From positions 23,451 to 87,450 of the forward strand of contig JASANC010000589.1 in the NCBI GenBank assembly GCA_030248135.1: a stretch of DNA of 64,000 bases, given 5' to 3'. The notes under the pieces were generated by a model that had not been told where the DNA came from, did not search any database, and saw only the letters and a program-made list of their open reading frames with translations. The stretch comes from Theristus sp. LFF4_11. Lineage: Eukaryota > Nematoda > Chromadorea > Monhysterida > Xyalidae. Shown in pieces: positions 42,327 through 56,174 of the stretch. Position numbers and translations under genes: made by a program. How positions within the stretch are numbered: the first letter of the stretch is position 1; every line of letters begins with the position of its first letter.

Positions 42327-45009
42327 AAGAGATGGGTAGGTTGATCGTGCGCTGCGCGAAAACGGTGATCACTCGCGGGTTGCACACAGTGATGTCTAAA
42401 AAGTCACAACGAGCAAAACGGCTCGTCTTCATGGATTGATTTAAAACATTTACAAATTTCCACACATATTCAACATTACTCCGGCCACATTGAACGAAAA
42501 AAACGTACGCGTGTGCTTAGAGTTTAAGAGGCACAAAACGGTATGGCTAAAACGGTTGTAAAGTTTTCGCAGTGCAGTGAACGGTTTCCTTGTGCTTGAT
42601 CTGCATGAAAGTCAATTTATTGACTGATTTATTAAAAAATAGGTCATCAGAAATAACGTTGCGGTAAACATAAAACGTTATGCGAATTACTTATTTTTGA
42701 ACGGCAGTTTGGGCTATATATTGTTCAATATTAGAGAGTTACATACCGGACTGGCCTAATTGATATCAATATTATCAGTATTGTCAATATCAATATTGTC
42801 AACCCTTCTGGTGGTTGCCTGATGGCAACGATATTACAAATACCAAGAGCCCCGTGAATCTCGTGATTTTATTCACTTGTTCTGGCTAAAGTGGAACAAA
42901 TACAATAATAAAAACTTTTTTTTCAATGATGTCTTCCTCATAAAACCTGATGAAAACTTATAAAATTACATGTATGTGTGTGGCCGAATAAATAAGGCAG
43001 TCCATCAAGGCGGGATCAGTCGCAGACTAGGAGTTGTCTTTTTCAAAAATGCCAACATAATTCCTAATCATGAGTGCGAGGGAGAAAGAATAATCAGAAT
43101 AGAACGTAGAATCCATTAGTTTTAAAAACAACACGTCATATTTGACACACAATTGGGTTTCTGAACGGTTTTCTCTTTCATTCAAATTTCGCGCACTCCT
43201 TGCACCCTGAAAAAAGCTGCCATGTTTACTCGGCCACTCCGTAATTCCTGAATAAGAATAATTTATCGGGAACATTTTGTAGAAACTTGAAAAACTTTTC
43301 TCCTTTTGCACAGTCGAACACAACACAACATGAATAAACATGAAGTTTTGTATTCATGCATTATTCAACCCAACGTTTCATACTGATTGGCTGCTAGGTG
43401 AAATTTGAACTTGCAATCTTTTGCAAGTTGCAGAAAATTGCAAAAAATGCACCCATTCGAATTTGCTTTTTGCTTGAACTGCTGCTGCTGCACCCACGTG
43501 CTGCTGGACTGTAAAAGTTTTCACAACGTTCTCTCATAAATGTTATCGGTACTATTTTAACATTTGGACTGGAACAGTCGCATTTTTTTGCGAATGTGCA
43601 CAGAGATGGAGAGATTACCACCAGGAAAACAACAAAATCCTACCGCATCGACAACTGGTTAATAAACCAAAACAAAACAATTCACCAAGTGTTACAAAAG
43701 CGCAAAACCAACAGAAACGCGGTGTTTTTCGTAAACATAATGGCAGAAAAAGATTGAATTTAAAATGACCAAAGAAAGCACCTATGGACAAAAAACAGAA
43801 ACAAAATACCGTACACTGAAATTATAAGAGAAGTGATTCAAAAGTGGTAAAACGAAAAAACAGATCACAATATCACGAACCTAGATATTTTAAAATGACT
43901 AGCCCAATTCGAAAACATGGAAAATTGGTTTATTAGAATTTGTCGTGCTGCACTGTGAAAACGTGGCAACAATATAACTGGATTACTAAAGTTGCAACTA
44001 AAGCAGCTACTACTAAAATAGGCGCTAGCACCAAATTAGTAGGATGGCGTGAGTTTTCGCGAGACACTGTTACATTACAACTGTTACGTGCTTGACCAGC
44101 GTTACCTTCAGTCCAACAAATTCTAATAATCCCATTAAATAGAATTGAATGTCAAATTATACATTTGTATAATTCTATTCAACTTTATACAGTCTGTCTG
44201 ACTGAAAACAGCCGCAACACCCTGCTGCGCAGAAATGACCGCCAACGCCTCGTTCATATCGTTTTTAATTAAACTCTGCTACATTGTATCTTGTAGGCTG
44301 TTTTCAAAAAAACAACAACAACATGAATGTTTTTAAGAGCACGATACATTGGGAAAAGTTTGCACGAAATTCCACGCTCGCGGCACATGCAGAAATTGAA
44401 AGAGAATAAATATTTTTGCAGTTGATTATGAAGAGTTAAGATTTTGACTAACCCTGCTGGCCCCAGACGATTTGTAGCAGCGCCCAAAGCATCAACTCAA
44501 TTTTCTGATCAAATGTAACTCATGCCAAATCTATCACTGAAACACTTTTCTCAAAAGGCCAACAAAGCTCATTTTTAAACAAAACAACGAGATAACGAGA
44601 ACACAAAAACATATTTCACCAGACACCAACAATAACCAGCTTTTTGGAATGACTGCAGAAAAAACTTCAAAATTCAGAATATGCAAAAAAGAAATACAAC
44701 ACAACAACAACAACAACAACAACACAACGAAAGGGAATCAGTGAAGAAAAAACTCACATCAATTGGTGCATGCCGCGCGCGAAAATAGCCCAACGCAGAA
44801 AAAAGAACTGGTGAAGTTGTTTGTGCAAACGGTTTTGCAGTGTTGCTGATGTGTGTCGCATTCGGGGACAATGCTCGGAAGAGTTGCAGCGTTGATATTG
44901 GCGTGGTGAAAATAAAATAATGAAATAACGTTGTTCGACTCGGGGTCTCGTGAAACGGAGATACAAATTGAGTATGCTGATCTCGTTTTTATATTCACGA
45001 CGTCCTCTC
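42327..45009. other. Convergent spacer between DEG/ENaC and RAB3 genes
   Basis: No gene was found. A dispersed repeat at about 42975-43215 has a related copy at about 49945-50205 and a shorter one near 17770-17870. The rest is AT-rich, with a CAA-type microsatellite near 44700-44725. Confidence 0.5.
42975..43215. repeat. Dispersed repeat, copy 1
   Basis: The order of 'ggccgaataaa', 'catcaaggcgggatcagt', 'gagggagaaaga', 'cacgtcatatttgacac' and 'gaaaaaagctgccatgttta' is shared with 49945-50205. Both copies are open to small indels, as in an old repeat. Confidence 0.65.
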
Positions 45010-46588
<1,579 letters not shown>

Positions 46589-48244
46589 TGCCTGTCGAAT
46601 TATTCACTGCGACAAAGTAAAATGGCTGATCTAAATGGGGACAAAAAACATATGAAAAATCAAGATCAAAAACACCATTTTTTAATCTTGTACAGGTGCA
46701 GCAAACCTGAAACCAATGTTGGACCAAAAATAAGACCAAAAGTTCGTCACAATTTGCAGTTCAATTGGACAGCTGAAATAATAATAACAATGCAAAATGC
46801 AGCATCTGCATTTTGAATGAATCCCGGTTTTGCACAAAAAACATGAACTGCGACATAACTGCAGTATTTTTTCATGGAGATTCAGTGAAATTCGCAAATA
46901 CAAGAACGTTCTGAACAACAGACAAAACAACGCTATGAAACTGTAGTCTGGATGAATTGAATGAAATCCCACGGATGCTGTTTCTGCTTGCAGGTTCAGA
47001 AGCGGGGGTGGACTACAATGTAGCTGTGCTGGAGCATTGTGTCCTTACGTTGACGTCAATCTTAGAATTGCACAGCACACAAACACGCATGTACCGTGGA
47101 AAATCTGCGCCACAAAATCAGCAGCTGCCATCGAAATTTGTCAAACTGTTCGCTCGAACAGCCAACAGAACGTTTTTTTCAATGAATATTTTTTCAACTT
47201 GACTTTGGGATCAGCACAGATAAAAAGAGAAAAGCTAGACTAAACAATTATCATGTTTTCAAACGTGGTGCATCAAAAGTATCAATGTGAACTCGAAGTT
47301 CAAAAGAGAAAAGCAGTAACAATTTCTAATTGAATGAAAAATAACACCAAAAGAAACCACATAGCGATTTGTGACAGCGGGTGAATGAGACTGAAAGACA
47401 AGGATCGTTTTGTTTCGGCTCAAGCGCGTGGCGATGCCATAGATGGCAGTGGAGCGTTTGTTATGAAACATGGGCTGGATTGGAACAAGCGGTCGACTTG
47501 GAGAAACAGTGTGGCGGTTGAGATGAGTGCAAGACACGTTCGCAATGCAACACACATTCACGCCATCGAAGTCTCATCTGTTGCAAAGTCCTTTGTGAGC
47601 GTGCGTCAAGTCACTCCTGTATGCAAGACCAAAGTCCGCCACGATCTACTTTTTTCGTACCAGCACTCGATTTTTGTTCCAAAATGAAACCATTAGAAGT
47701 TGTTCCAAAAACTAAAGCATTTTCAAATGGGACTTAGCCCGTTGCGGCAATAACCACGACATTTCGGACGTACGACTGCAAGCAAGAATAGAGACGAGGA
47801 ATGAGAGAAACGTACGGACGCAATGCTCGTTGAGAGAGAGAAACAGAAAGAGTGGCACACGCAGCACACATGCGACCTATGCAGATACATTGTACACACA
47901 GATGCTTGCAGCAATAGCTGTAAAACTAGATGGTCTGCTTGCTTACATGCACACACACATGACGACGATGCAATAGCACCAACAACTCTGGCTGTTGAAG
48001 CTGAGAGAGACACAGACGCACCCATGAGCTAGCGTGCTTGTGCTGGCACACATGCTTTTGCGTTGTTGTGTGTGTGGTGCATTTTGTGGCCTGCAGACGC
48101 ACACAGGCATGCGTGTTATATATCCACGGCTACCGCCCACTTTTTCATTGCACCACCACCGACACTCGAGAGCATGCGCACACGATGTACATACGTTCAC
48201 CGTTTTGAATCAATAATGTTTACCGCTGGGGCAGAACAACACAC
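46589..48244. other. Upstream spacer of RAB3
   Basis: No gene was found. The stretch is low-complexity and AC/GT-rich near 47950-48110. The RAB3 promoter should lie at its left end, but no motif decides it. Confidence 0.4.
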
Positions 48245-48556
48245 ATGCACACTGTACCAGAGGCAGCGCGCATGACGATTGCTGTGTGTGGTGCGAAAGT
48301 GCTGAGTCCGCCGCTGAAAAAAACACGAGTGATAACGCCTCGCCGCCACGCATATCGTTCTGCAAGTATCGGTGTCAAAAAATCGCGGCTTCTCTGCGTG
48401 AAACGTTCAAAAGTTTTGTTGCTACGTTTAGCACGATATTGGCGCTTTAAGCCACCACATCCTAGTACGTTTCATGTTCGAAAGCCCGATGTAACGCCTG
48501 AAGCTAATTTGGACGTTGACTATGAACCTTTTCAACAAACGACCGGCGTCGCCTAA
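48245..48556 (+). CDS. Small open reading frame, possible terminal exon
   Basis: An uninterrupted frame encodes up to 103 residues, with a basic middle (ITPRRHAYRS, VKKSRLLCVKRSK) and a more acidic end (VTPEANLDVDYEPFQQTTG). It ends at TAA. Nothing recognisable is present and no partner exon was established. It may be a small gene, a terminal exon or chance. Confidence 0.25.
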   Translation: MHTVPEAARMTIAVCGAKVLSPPLKKTRVITPRRHAYRSASIGVKKSRLLCVKRSKVLLLRLARYWRFKPPHPSTFHVRKPDVTPEANLDVDYEPFQQTTGVA

Positions 48557-48879
48557 TCGGTCTTGCGCGCACGTTCACGTTCAGTAGTGGGCTCTTCCTC
48601 TGTGGCGGCTGTGTAGCGCTGCCACTCCTTAGTACAGCTGTATGACGGAAGCTGCAAAGATCATAGTGAACGAGCGCCATTGTCGACGCAATGCACTTTC
48701 GCCTGTTTCCACTCTTGTAATGTCATTCCATTGGTGTTGTGTCGAACAACCACATGAATGCATTTGCAGCATGGGCAACCGTTACATTTGTTGTTTTTTC
48801 GTGGTTTCATTGCGTTCAACGGCAAGAAATGCGGATGTTTATGCGTCAATGGCAAATGGTGCGACGTTTGGTTAGTGGA

Positions 48880-49083
48880 AATACAGAACAAATGAAGTTG
48901 TAAATAATAGAACCAGAGGAGCACTTGTGACCGCTCTGTGGCGATCTCAAACAAGAATCTCCGGTAGTTTTTCGAGACAGGACACAGCTGCGGACACTGC
49001 GGCGGACAGGACACCGGACACCACTTCGGGCATTTGTATTTAGCGTGTGTGTGGTGGGCGACCGACAACGCTGATGCTGACAA
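48880..49083 (-). CDS. Cysteine-rich coding candidate
   Basis: The minus strand reads KCPKWCPVSCPPQCPQLCP followed by KNYRRFLFEIATERSQVLL. The C-x3-C spacing repeated four times resembles small secreted Cys-rich proteins, but the exon limits are not clear and no other exons were placed. It is only a lead. Confidence 0.3.
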
Positions 49084-49944
49084 GGCCCTTGCATGACGAT
49101 CGCCTTGTCGCTTGCAGCTTATTTAGCGATTCTGGCACGTTTCTCTGGCATTGCTCAATTATAAAAACGCTATTTGGCACTAATTGACGTTGTTTACGCC
49201 GAACAAAACGTCAATTTTTTACACTGCATTAATCGCCCACAAAAAACGGCGCTGTGGACGGCAAAATCAATACCTGCAACACGACATAGCGTGTTTGAAA
49301 AACTCGCTTTGCATCTGAAAGGTTTAAAAAAACAAAGCAGGTATTATCAAATTTTTAAGTTCTGCGACTCAAAGGGTTTGAAGGACGTGAAAGAAAACTA
49401 GTCTCAGTCTTTATGTGGAAATTCAAAGTCGCCTAAGTGACTCGGCCCTATTCTGGGGACTCGGATCACTTTGCCAATTTTGAATTCCCGCGTCATGCAT
49501 GAAACTGTTTACCTGTATCTATGGGTGCATTGAGTTTCGGGACCAGAATAAAAGTTCAAACCATGGTGGATATCTGTGTTTTGCTGTCTGTAAAAAGTAC
49601 TTTATATTGGACAGAAATGAGAATAGAACAAACTTGCTTCTTAAATTCCGCCAGAGTGTTCAGTGTACAAACTTAATACTAATAGAACAATGAGCACATA
49701 AACAGTGTTTGCTGGTCACACACACACCACAGCAGTACAGGGTGTTGCAGAAAAATCTACAATGGGCAAAACAGCTCGTTCTCGAGACTGCTTCAGTGTT
49801 TTGGTCTGAAATTATAAACACTGCTTGAGAAGTGTGTGCCATTGATTGTGTTTCAAAATTTCATGTGAAAACACCGACTCCAACTCCAAGGTTTCAAATC
49901 GTTGTCTCGGATGCATATGTTAATGTTTATCGTCGATTTACAGT

Positions 49945-50205
49945 ACGGCCGAAAAAACAAGGCAGTGCTTGTATTCTCCATCAAGGTGGGATCAGTAGCG
50001 GACTAGCAGTTGCCTTTTTCCAGAATATCAAGACAATTCCCAATCGTGTGTGCAAGGGAGAAAGATGAACAGAATCGCACGAAGAATCAACAAGTTAAAA
50101 AACACGTCAAATTTGAGACAAAAAAGGTTTCTGAGCGTCTTTTTTTATTAAAATTTAGCGCGTTTTTTGCACCCTGAAAGAAGCTGTCATGTTTATTCGG
50201 TTATT
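49945..50205. repeat. Dispersed repeat, copy 2
   Basis: This stretch has the same order of blocks as 42975-43215: 'catcaaggtgggatcagt', 'caagggagaaaga', 'cacgtcaaatttgagac' and 'gaaagaagctgtcatgttta'. Confidence 0.65.
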
Positions 50206-50517
50206 CCGCACAAGTTTTTCAGTTTGTATTGTATCATTTCATTTTAATAAAAACGTTACAGCTTGTTTATTTTTTCTTGTCATATTTTAAAGACCGAACT
50301 TTTTTGATAAAAAAATCGACAATAGGACTGCGAAATCGAAACGCACACGAACAAAACAGAAGTTTGTCTTTTTCCCAACTTCTTTGAGAAACACAGACAC
50401 CAAATTGAATAAGAGAGTGGGAAAGAATGTAATTCAATTAAAACCCAAGAATGACTCGAAATGATTCGAATGCATCATTGAATTGACTAAATTTTTTTCA
50501 ACTTTTGAACTACGTAC

Positions 50518-51709
50518 CTGATCGTAGCTCACAGCACTTTCGTCATCCTTGATGTCGAGATCACGATAAACCAAAGAACGCGAATAGAACGACGACGATC
50601 GTTCAACGAAGCTGCAAAACGTAAAGAAAATTAAAAAAAACTTTTAATGGTTCTGATGAACCGAGCGTGTTTCGGTCCATATCAGGAGACACGTTCGATT
50701 CGTTCAACAGGGGGCCTCGTCAGTACGATGCTAGTCGAACAAAACGGTGACGCAACAACAAGAATTAAACGATGTTGAAAATTGCGAATGCAACAAGCTT
50801 CAATTTTTTGAAAATGCCCAAAACCTGTTGAAACAAATGAGCACACAATCCATAAATGTTCCCTGCAACCTTTTTGCTAGAAATACAACATGATTTTGGA
50901 TTTTCAGGACCTCTAGTTGGTTTTTTACCGGGATCGTCTCAAACTGGCCAGTTTCAATCTGGCTCGTCTCAATCTGGCTCGGCTCAATCTGGCTCGGCTC
51001 AATCGGGCTCGGCTCAATCGGCTCGGCTTAATCTGGCTTGTTTCAATCTGGCCAGACAGAATTTTTTATTATATCTTTGTGTGTGTCTTCTATTTATGTC
51101 ATAAAATTGTGGGCATGTAAACATATCTAAAAATGCGGGAGACGCATATAAAAGGAGGAATATGGCTTTGTGTAAGCAGTGAGAGACTTGGCTCGACAAC
51201 TCTTTTCAAGTCTCTGATGGACACACGGATACAAGTACATAAAAGCTATATTTTTGCGCCGCGTTTGTTTTGCTGAAAAGCGTGAAAAAGTTTTAAAATT
51301 ATTTTTTGTTTGTCCTTTCCAGTTTAGCCTAAATCACATCATGAGCAAAATTCTGTGCAGAACTTCTGTAAATCAAGAATCTGTAAAGTCTGTGCAAAAA
51401 TAGAAAAATCAGAGACTGCAAGACATTGCTTCATGTGGTTTTATCGTTGCTAACGTACGTATCGCTGTGTGCACACCAGCACCAGCGACAAAAAGGTGTT
51501 GTCTTCGGTTGATTTTCACCCTTTTTGCCAAACTCTAGTGGCAGGATAAACTGTCTATCCCGTGAGTCGTTGCCTTTGCAATTCAAAGTTGTACCCACTA
51601 CTTTTGGACCACTCTGTACAAGATGCATAAAAAGTCACGAAAAAACAAAAGACAGATTGCGTATGGCATCTCGGACATTGTGGACCATTCTGTTGTAAAT
51701 GCTCTTTAC
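50518..51709 (-). CDS. Two linked exons of an unidentified minus-strand gene
   Basis: An exon at 51654-51709 (VKSIYNRMVHNVRDAIRN) ends in phase 2. It joins in frame to 50518-50611 (LFVERSSSFYSRSLVYRDL then DIKDDESAVSYDQ), which is bounded by TTGCAG and GTACGT. Both read like real protein and their phases match across a 1 kb intron. A further exon may lie near 52140-52175, and downstream exons toward 49 kb were not found. No family was recognised. Confidence 0.45.
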
Positions 51710-52183
51710 CTGAAAACAAACATGATGTTTTTCAGTTTTTCACTAGAGTTTTGAAACATAATTTCAACACAATGAATCGCAAATATTTCTCAATTAGTGT
51801 TTCAAATTTGAGAACAAAATACGGACTCGATAACGAGCTGTTTTTGTAGTTTTTGCAACACCCTGTTGTTATCACAATATTTTTGGCAGCCCATCTGTAG
51901 TCAGTCTATTGTTCGCTACATCATGTAACAAAAAGCAGGCTGCAGTGGTGGGGTAAGCAGGGACCAAAATTGGCTGGTCTGGTTTGTGTGTTGTGCAGTA
52001 ATTCCTTTTGAGGATTTTTGAAAAAAAAACAAATTTTGGGACGTTTTGGGCTTACAATAACCATAATTTTTGTTTTCGTCAAAGTGCAAAATAGAACAGT
52101 TTTGGGCTTTCGATTGGTGAAATAATAGCGTAATGAACCTGACCTTCGATTTTTGTACAGCATGTCGTTTTTGACCTCAATTA

Positions 52184-52950
52184 CAGTCGAACTCAATAAA
52201 ATGTGGAATCAGCTGATTGGTCGGCCGAGGGGGAGGCTGCTCACACACATTTCGTGGATCTGGATTCTATTGAAACGTGTTTCTTTTGACGCACCCTTTT
52301 CACGCTAAAAATAAACTGAAAATGTTAGAGACTGCAAAATTCAGAATTTTTTAAATCAACAGCTCAAAATGTATTTTTTGTTTGATGACGACGACGACGT
52401 CGTCGCTTAATTTTTGCGTGTGAACTGAGAGACAAAAGCCTGAAAGGAGTGCGCTGTGCATGGTTTGCTGCGTGCACCAAGTAAATGAACACAGCAGCTT
52501 ACCAAAAAAACAACTTGAAAACGGTGAAAATGAAGATGAAAGCAAAGTCGTCGTCGTGTCGTCGTCGTCCGCGAAGTCGGAACGCATTTTTTAATTGCAG
52601 ACGCATGTCGATCGGTCAGCTGGGAATGAAACCCCCTTCAGCTGGCTACACAGTGCACTCATTTCAGGCTTTTGTCTGTCAGTTCACACGCAAAAATTAA
52701 GCGACGACGTCGTCGTCGTCGTCAGTAAAAAATGCATTTTGAGCTGTTGAATAAAAAAAACTGAATTTCGCAGTTCTCCAACCCTTTGAGTTTATTTTTA
52801 GCATGAAAAGGGTGCTGGAAATTCACACTCATTCAAAAGAATCACGTTTCAATAGAATCCAGATCCACGAAAAAAGAAGGGTGCGGAGTGTGAGCAGCCT
52901 CCCCATCGGCCGACCAATCAGCTGATTCCACATTTTATTGAGTTCGACTG
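52184..52950. mobile_element. Foldback element with long inverted arms, TA target site
   Basis: The element starts 'cagtcgaactcaataaaatg' and ends with its complement, flanked by TA on both sides (52182-52183, 52951-52952). The outer arms continue through 'ggaatcagctgattgg' and 'gaggctgctcacac'. Inner arms around 'gacgacgacgacgtcgtc' and 'cttaatttttgcgtgtgaac' are again inverted near 52385-52440 and 52670-52720. Nearly the whole 767 bp can fold on itself. It is a Tc1/mariner-like non-autonomous element by its ends. Confidence 0.85.
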
Positions 52951-53003
52951 TACCTTTTACCGCCTAAGGTCCGATAGTTTTGAAAAATTCACGTTGTGGA
53001 CAT

Positions 53004-53183
53004 CAGGGATGGAAAAAACCAGTTTTTTATATTTTGTGAAAAGAAACTGGTTTCTTTTCACGGTTTTAAAACTGTTTCAAAACAGGACTTTTATCTCGAA
53101 AATGGTTTTCCAGCTTCCAGCGTAAAAAAAGGTTAAAAAACCGTTTTTTTTCATTAAAAACGGTTTTTTTCGTGCCATCCCTA
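53004..53183. mobile_element. 180 bp hAT-type MITE
   Basis: The ends 'cagggatgg' and 'ccatcccta' are inverted and flanked by 'gtggacat' and 'gtggtcat', a 7-of-8 match. That is the 8 bp target duplication size of hAT elements. The inside is made of 'aaaaccgtttttt' style arms. Confidence 0.8.
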
Positions 53184-53698
53184 GTGGTCATGAACATATT
53201 ACATTTTGTACACATCTAACGACACAGTGCATTGCTGCAAAACGTCAAAAATTACAAAAAGTCAAGAAAAAAGTTTAAAACGTCTGCACAAAGTGCAACG
53301 GAAGAGCACCATGGTTCGATTTGTGCAAAAATGATGATGAAAAACGAGTTCTACGAGTTACCCATGAACATCCTACCGTAGCACATTGAAAAACCATTCC
53401 AAAAACATCAGGTTTGCCTAGTTTGAAATATGAAAATTTTTAAACATGCGCGCAGTTTGCCTTTTCAAGCTACAAAAAAGTTTTAGGTTCAGGCGCCTGG
53501 CCAATCCGTCTCCGTCGACCTGGATTTGCTCACGTCTCAAATATTTTTCCAGAATTTGTGAAAGACAAACCCCGATTTTTTAAAATATTTTTTAAAGTTT
53601 AAAAAAAATTCGAACCCTGGAACTGACTGACCACATGTTTCATGTCATGTGCAGCTCTGCGCGCTGGCGCTTTAAGTCGAAAACCTTTTTATTCTACC

Positions 53699-55192
53699 TA
53701 GAGATGTCAAGAAAAAAAAATTTCTATTTTTTTTCTTTAAAAAAAAAATTTTTAATTTTTTTTTTAAATGAAAGTTGTTTAGAATTTTTCAGGGAGTCCG
53801 AATATCACCATCTGAGGAGCCACCGACTTACCATATGATGACCCCCCCCCACTCATATGGGAGGAGGGTGAAAATTTCAGACTTGGTTTCGGCGACCCCA
53901 TTTTCCCACCGACGACATCACGTCTCGTGTTTTGCCTCTCAATTCACCTCAAATAACACGGAAACAAGTTCAACAACAAACCGGTGTGATCATGCTGACG
54001 ACACGAGGCGAAACTAGGGTTGTTAAACAAAAATGAAAATTTTTTTTTTTTAAAAAAAAGTGATTAAAAAAAAAACAAAAATGCCGATTTAAAAAAAAAA
54101 AAAAAAAATTCGAAAAATTTTTCTCTAATATGCTCTGAAAACCTCAATTTTGGCACAATTTTTCGAAAGTTCAACAAAAATTTTCTTTGATTATACCTCG
54201 TAAAACCTTTAGCAGTCGATTTTGGGCCGTTTTACCGACTGATTTTAGGCTTCGACAACATCTGCGATGAAGTTTTTGAGCGTCCCAAAGCTTAGCCTAC
54301 CATTTCCGATGCAGATAAGGTGACGATTCGCCTCGCAGAGCGTCCGATTGTGCTCGCTGCTCCGTTTGCAAGCGCTACGTTGTCTGGTTGCTGCTTCGTG
54401 TCGTGTCGTCGCGACACCATCAGAAGAATTGATCGAATTTCAAGGCGGTATGTTTGTCTTCACTTCAGCATTAGCTTAGCTGGGGACAATTAGTGACGTT
54501 TTGGAGGTCAAAACACAAGAAGAGGCATGGTGACGGTTTGGAAAAGGGGTAATTGAGGTCACCAAAACAAAATCTGCAAAGTTCCGCCATACGGGAGTCA
54601 TTCGGGAGGCGCTTGCATATCATATGTGGTTCTTCGGACTCCCTGATTGATTTAGCACAACTTTGATTTTTGAAATTTTTTTTTTAAAAAAAAAATTTTT
54701 AAAAAAAAAAAAAAACAAAAATGACGATTTTTGTTTTTTTTAACAACCCTAGGCGAAACAGCAACGAGCAACCAACGAAGTTACGCTTGCAGTGGCAGAC
54801 AGTGCAATTTCGACCTTTCGAGATCCTGAAAAACGATGCGTAAATGTGAGTTCTCTGCTTCTATCTCACCTTAGCGACATCAGAATTTGTTGAACTAGCC
54901 TTTGCGACGCTCAAGTACTTCAATGCGCGAGTCGATCATCACTCACCAAGGCTGAAAACAGTCGATAAATCAATCCAGAATACCACCTGCAGCGTTGAAG
55001 ACTAAGTGACAAGGTAAAGTCAAAGAAAATTTTTGTTGAACTTTCGAAAAATTATGCCAAAAACGGCATTTTCAGGGCACATTAAAGAAAAAATTTCAAA
55101 AATTTTTAATAAAAAAAATAAAAAAAGCTCATTTTTTTGCTTTTTTTTCAAAAAAAAATTAAAAAAAATTTTTTTTTACCCTCACATCTCTA
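53699..55192. mobile_element. Non-autonomous hAT-type element (X) with a nested element
   Basis: The ends are TAGAGATGT and its complement. The exact 8 bp duplication 'attctacc' is at 53691-53698 and 55193-55200. No transposase frame lies inside. A second element sits within it at 54015-54751. A 0.2 kb terminal piece of the same element, inverted, lies at 57239-57437. Confidence 0.9.
54015..54751. mobile_element. Nested hAT-type MITE (Y), 737 bp
   Basis: The ends 'tagggttgttaa' and 'ttaacaaccta'-like complement (ttaacaaccc-ta) are flanked by the exact 8 bp duplication 'ggcgaaac' at 54007-54014 and 54752-54759. It is inserted in element X, so it is the younger of the two. Confidence 0.92.
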
Positions 55193-55437
55193 ATTCTACC
55201 CCACCCCAAGGGAGGGATGGATCCGGCAAATTTGCCGGAATCCGGGCCGGATCCGGCAAAAGCCTGTTCCGACCGGGCCGGATCCGGCAAAAATTGCCGG
55301 AATCCGGACCGGAATGGCCTTTTTATGTCCAAAAATCATCCACGCACATTCCGTCGCTTCTTCATCACATTTTCAGCATAAAACAGCACAGACACAGAGA
55401 CAGAAACAAAGTCAGCAAGACACAGCACGTGAATCAA

Positions 55438-56174
55438 CTAAAAATTACAACAACAACAGCTGACAAAATTCACATCGCATGGGCATAAATCAAGTGCAGG
55501 CAACACTCCATTCAGAAACATTATCCTTTCGGCGTTCTGAGATGACAGACGAGATCGGCTGTACACAAACACCTGCCTGGCTTCAGAGAACATTCGTTCG
55601 CTTGCCACGCTTGTGGGTGGCGGTGCTTGGTATCTGCGCGCGATTGTTTTCGACTTGGGGTATTTCGACGTGTTCAACCGCCAGAAGTCCAGCACTAGAT
55701 CACTTTTGTCCGGTTCGTCGATAAAATCATCCGACTCGTACAAATTCATTTCGCCGCGCAGTTCGTCTTCGAGACTGGATTCGCCTGACGGGTTGCGCGG
55801 TCGCGCAGCGTGAAACTCGATGCCTCCGTAGAGGCCAGTCTTTTTATTATTTGGTTCAGGCTCGCGTTCACTTTCGTCATCGTCGTTGTTCGCGATCTCG
55901 GATGTATCGTCGCAGTTTGTGGCGTCTCCGGTCGTTTCAAGATTTTCTTTGCAATGTAAAGTAGTTCACAACGAATCGCGCCTTCATTTTCGAAGACGAC
56001 TGCAGTATTCTTGAATCGCGGATCAACGTACGTAGCCATGATGTTGGATTCGTTGTGGAAAAGTGCACGGAAGCGAGTGTCGATGCTGGTCAGCAGCATT
56101 TCTTTCGTCGTACCAATGCCACTCGCATAGACTTGTTCGATGCGCTGCTTCAGTGCGCAAACCGTGGGCAACAC
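55438..56174 (-). pseudogene. hAT-family transposase, C-terminal part, frameshifted
   Basis: The minus strand encodes LPTVCALKQRIEQVYASG, then SIDTRFRALFHNES and YVDPRFKN. After a frame change near 55940-55960 comes an acidic linker and the hAT dimerisation block: DLVLDFWRLNTSKYPKSK, IARRYQAPPPTSVASERMFS and RSRLSSQNAERIMFLNG. These are standard landmarks of Activator/ZBED-type transposases. The frame change and the large insertion at 56175 show that the copy is dead. The reading frame resumes beyond 61506 (REDESISMV before LPTVC). Confidence 0.88.

Noticed and set aside
53575..53625. Possible tRNA T-arm (complement of 'ttcgaaccctgg')
   Set aside because: No paired stem follows the TTCGAA core, and no anticodon or acceptor arm can be formed nearby.
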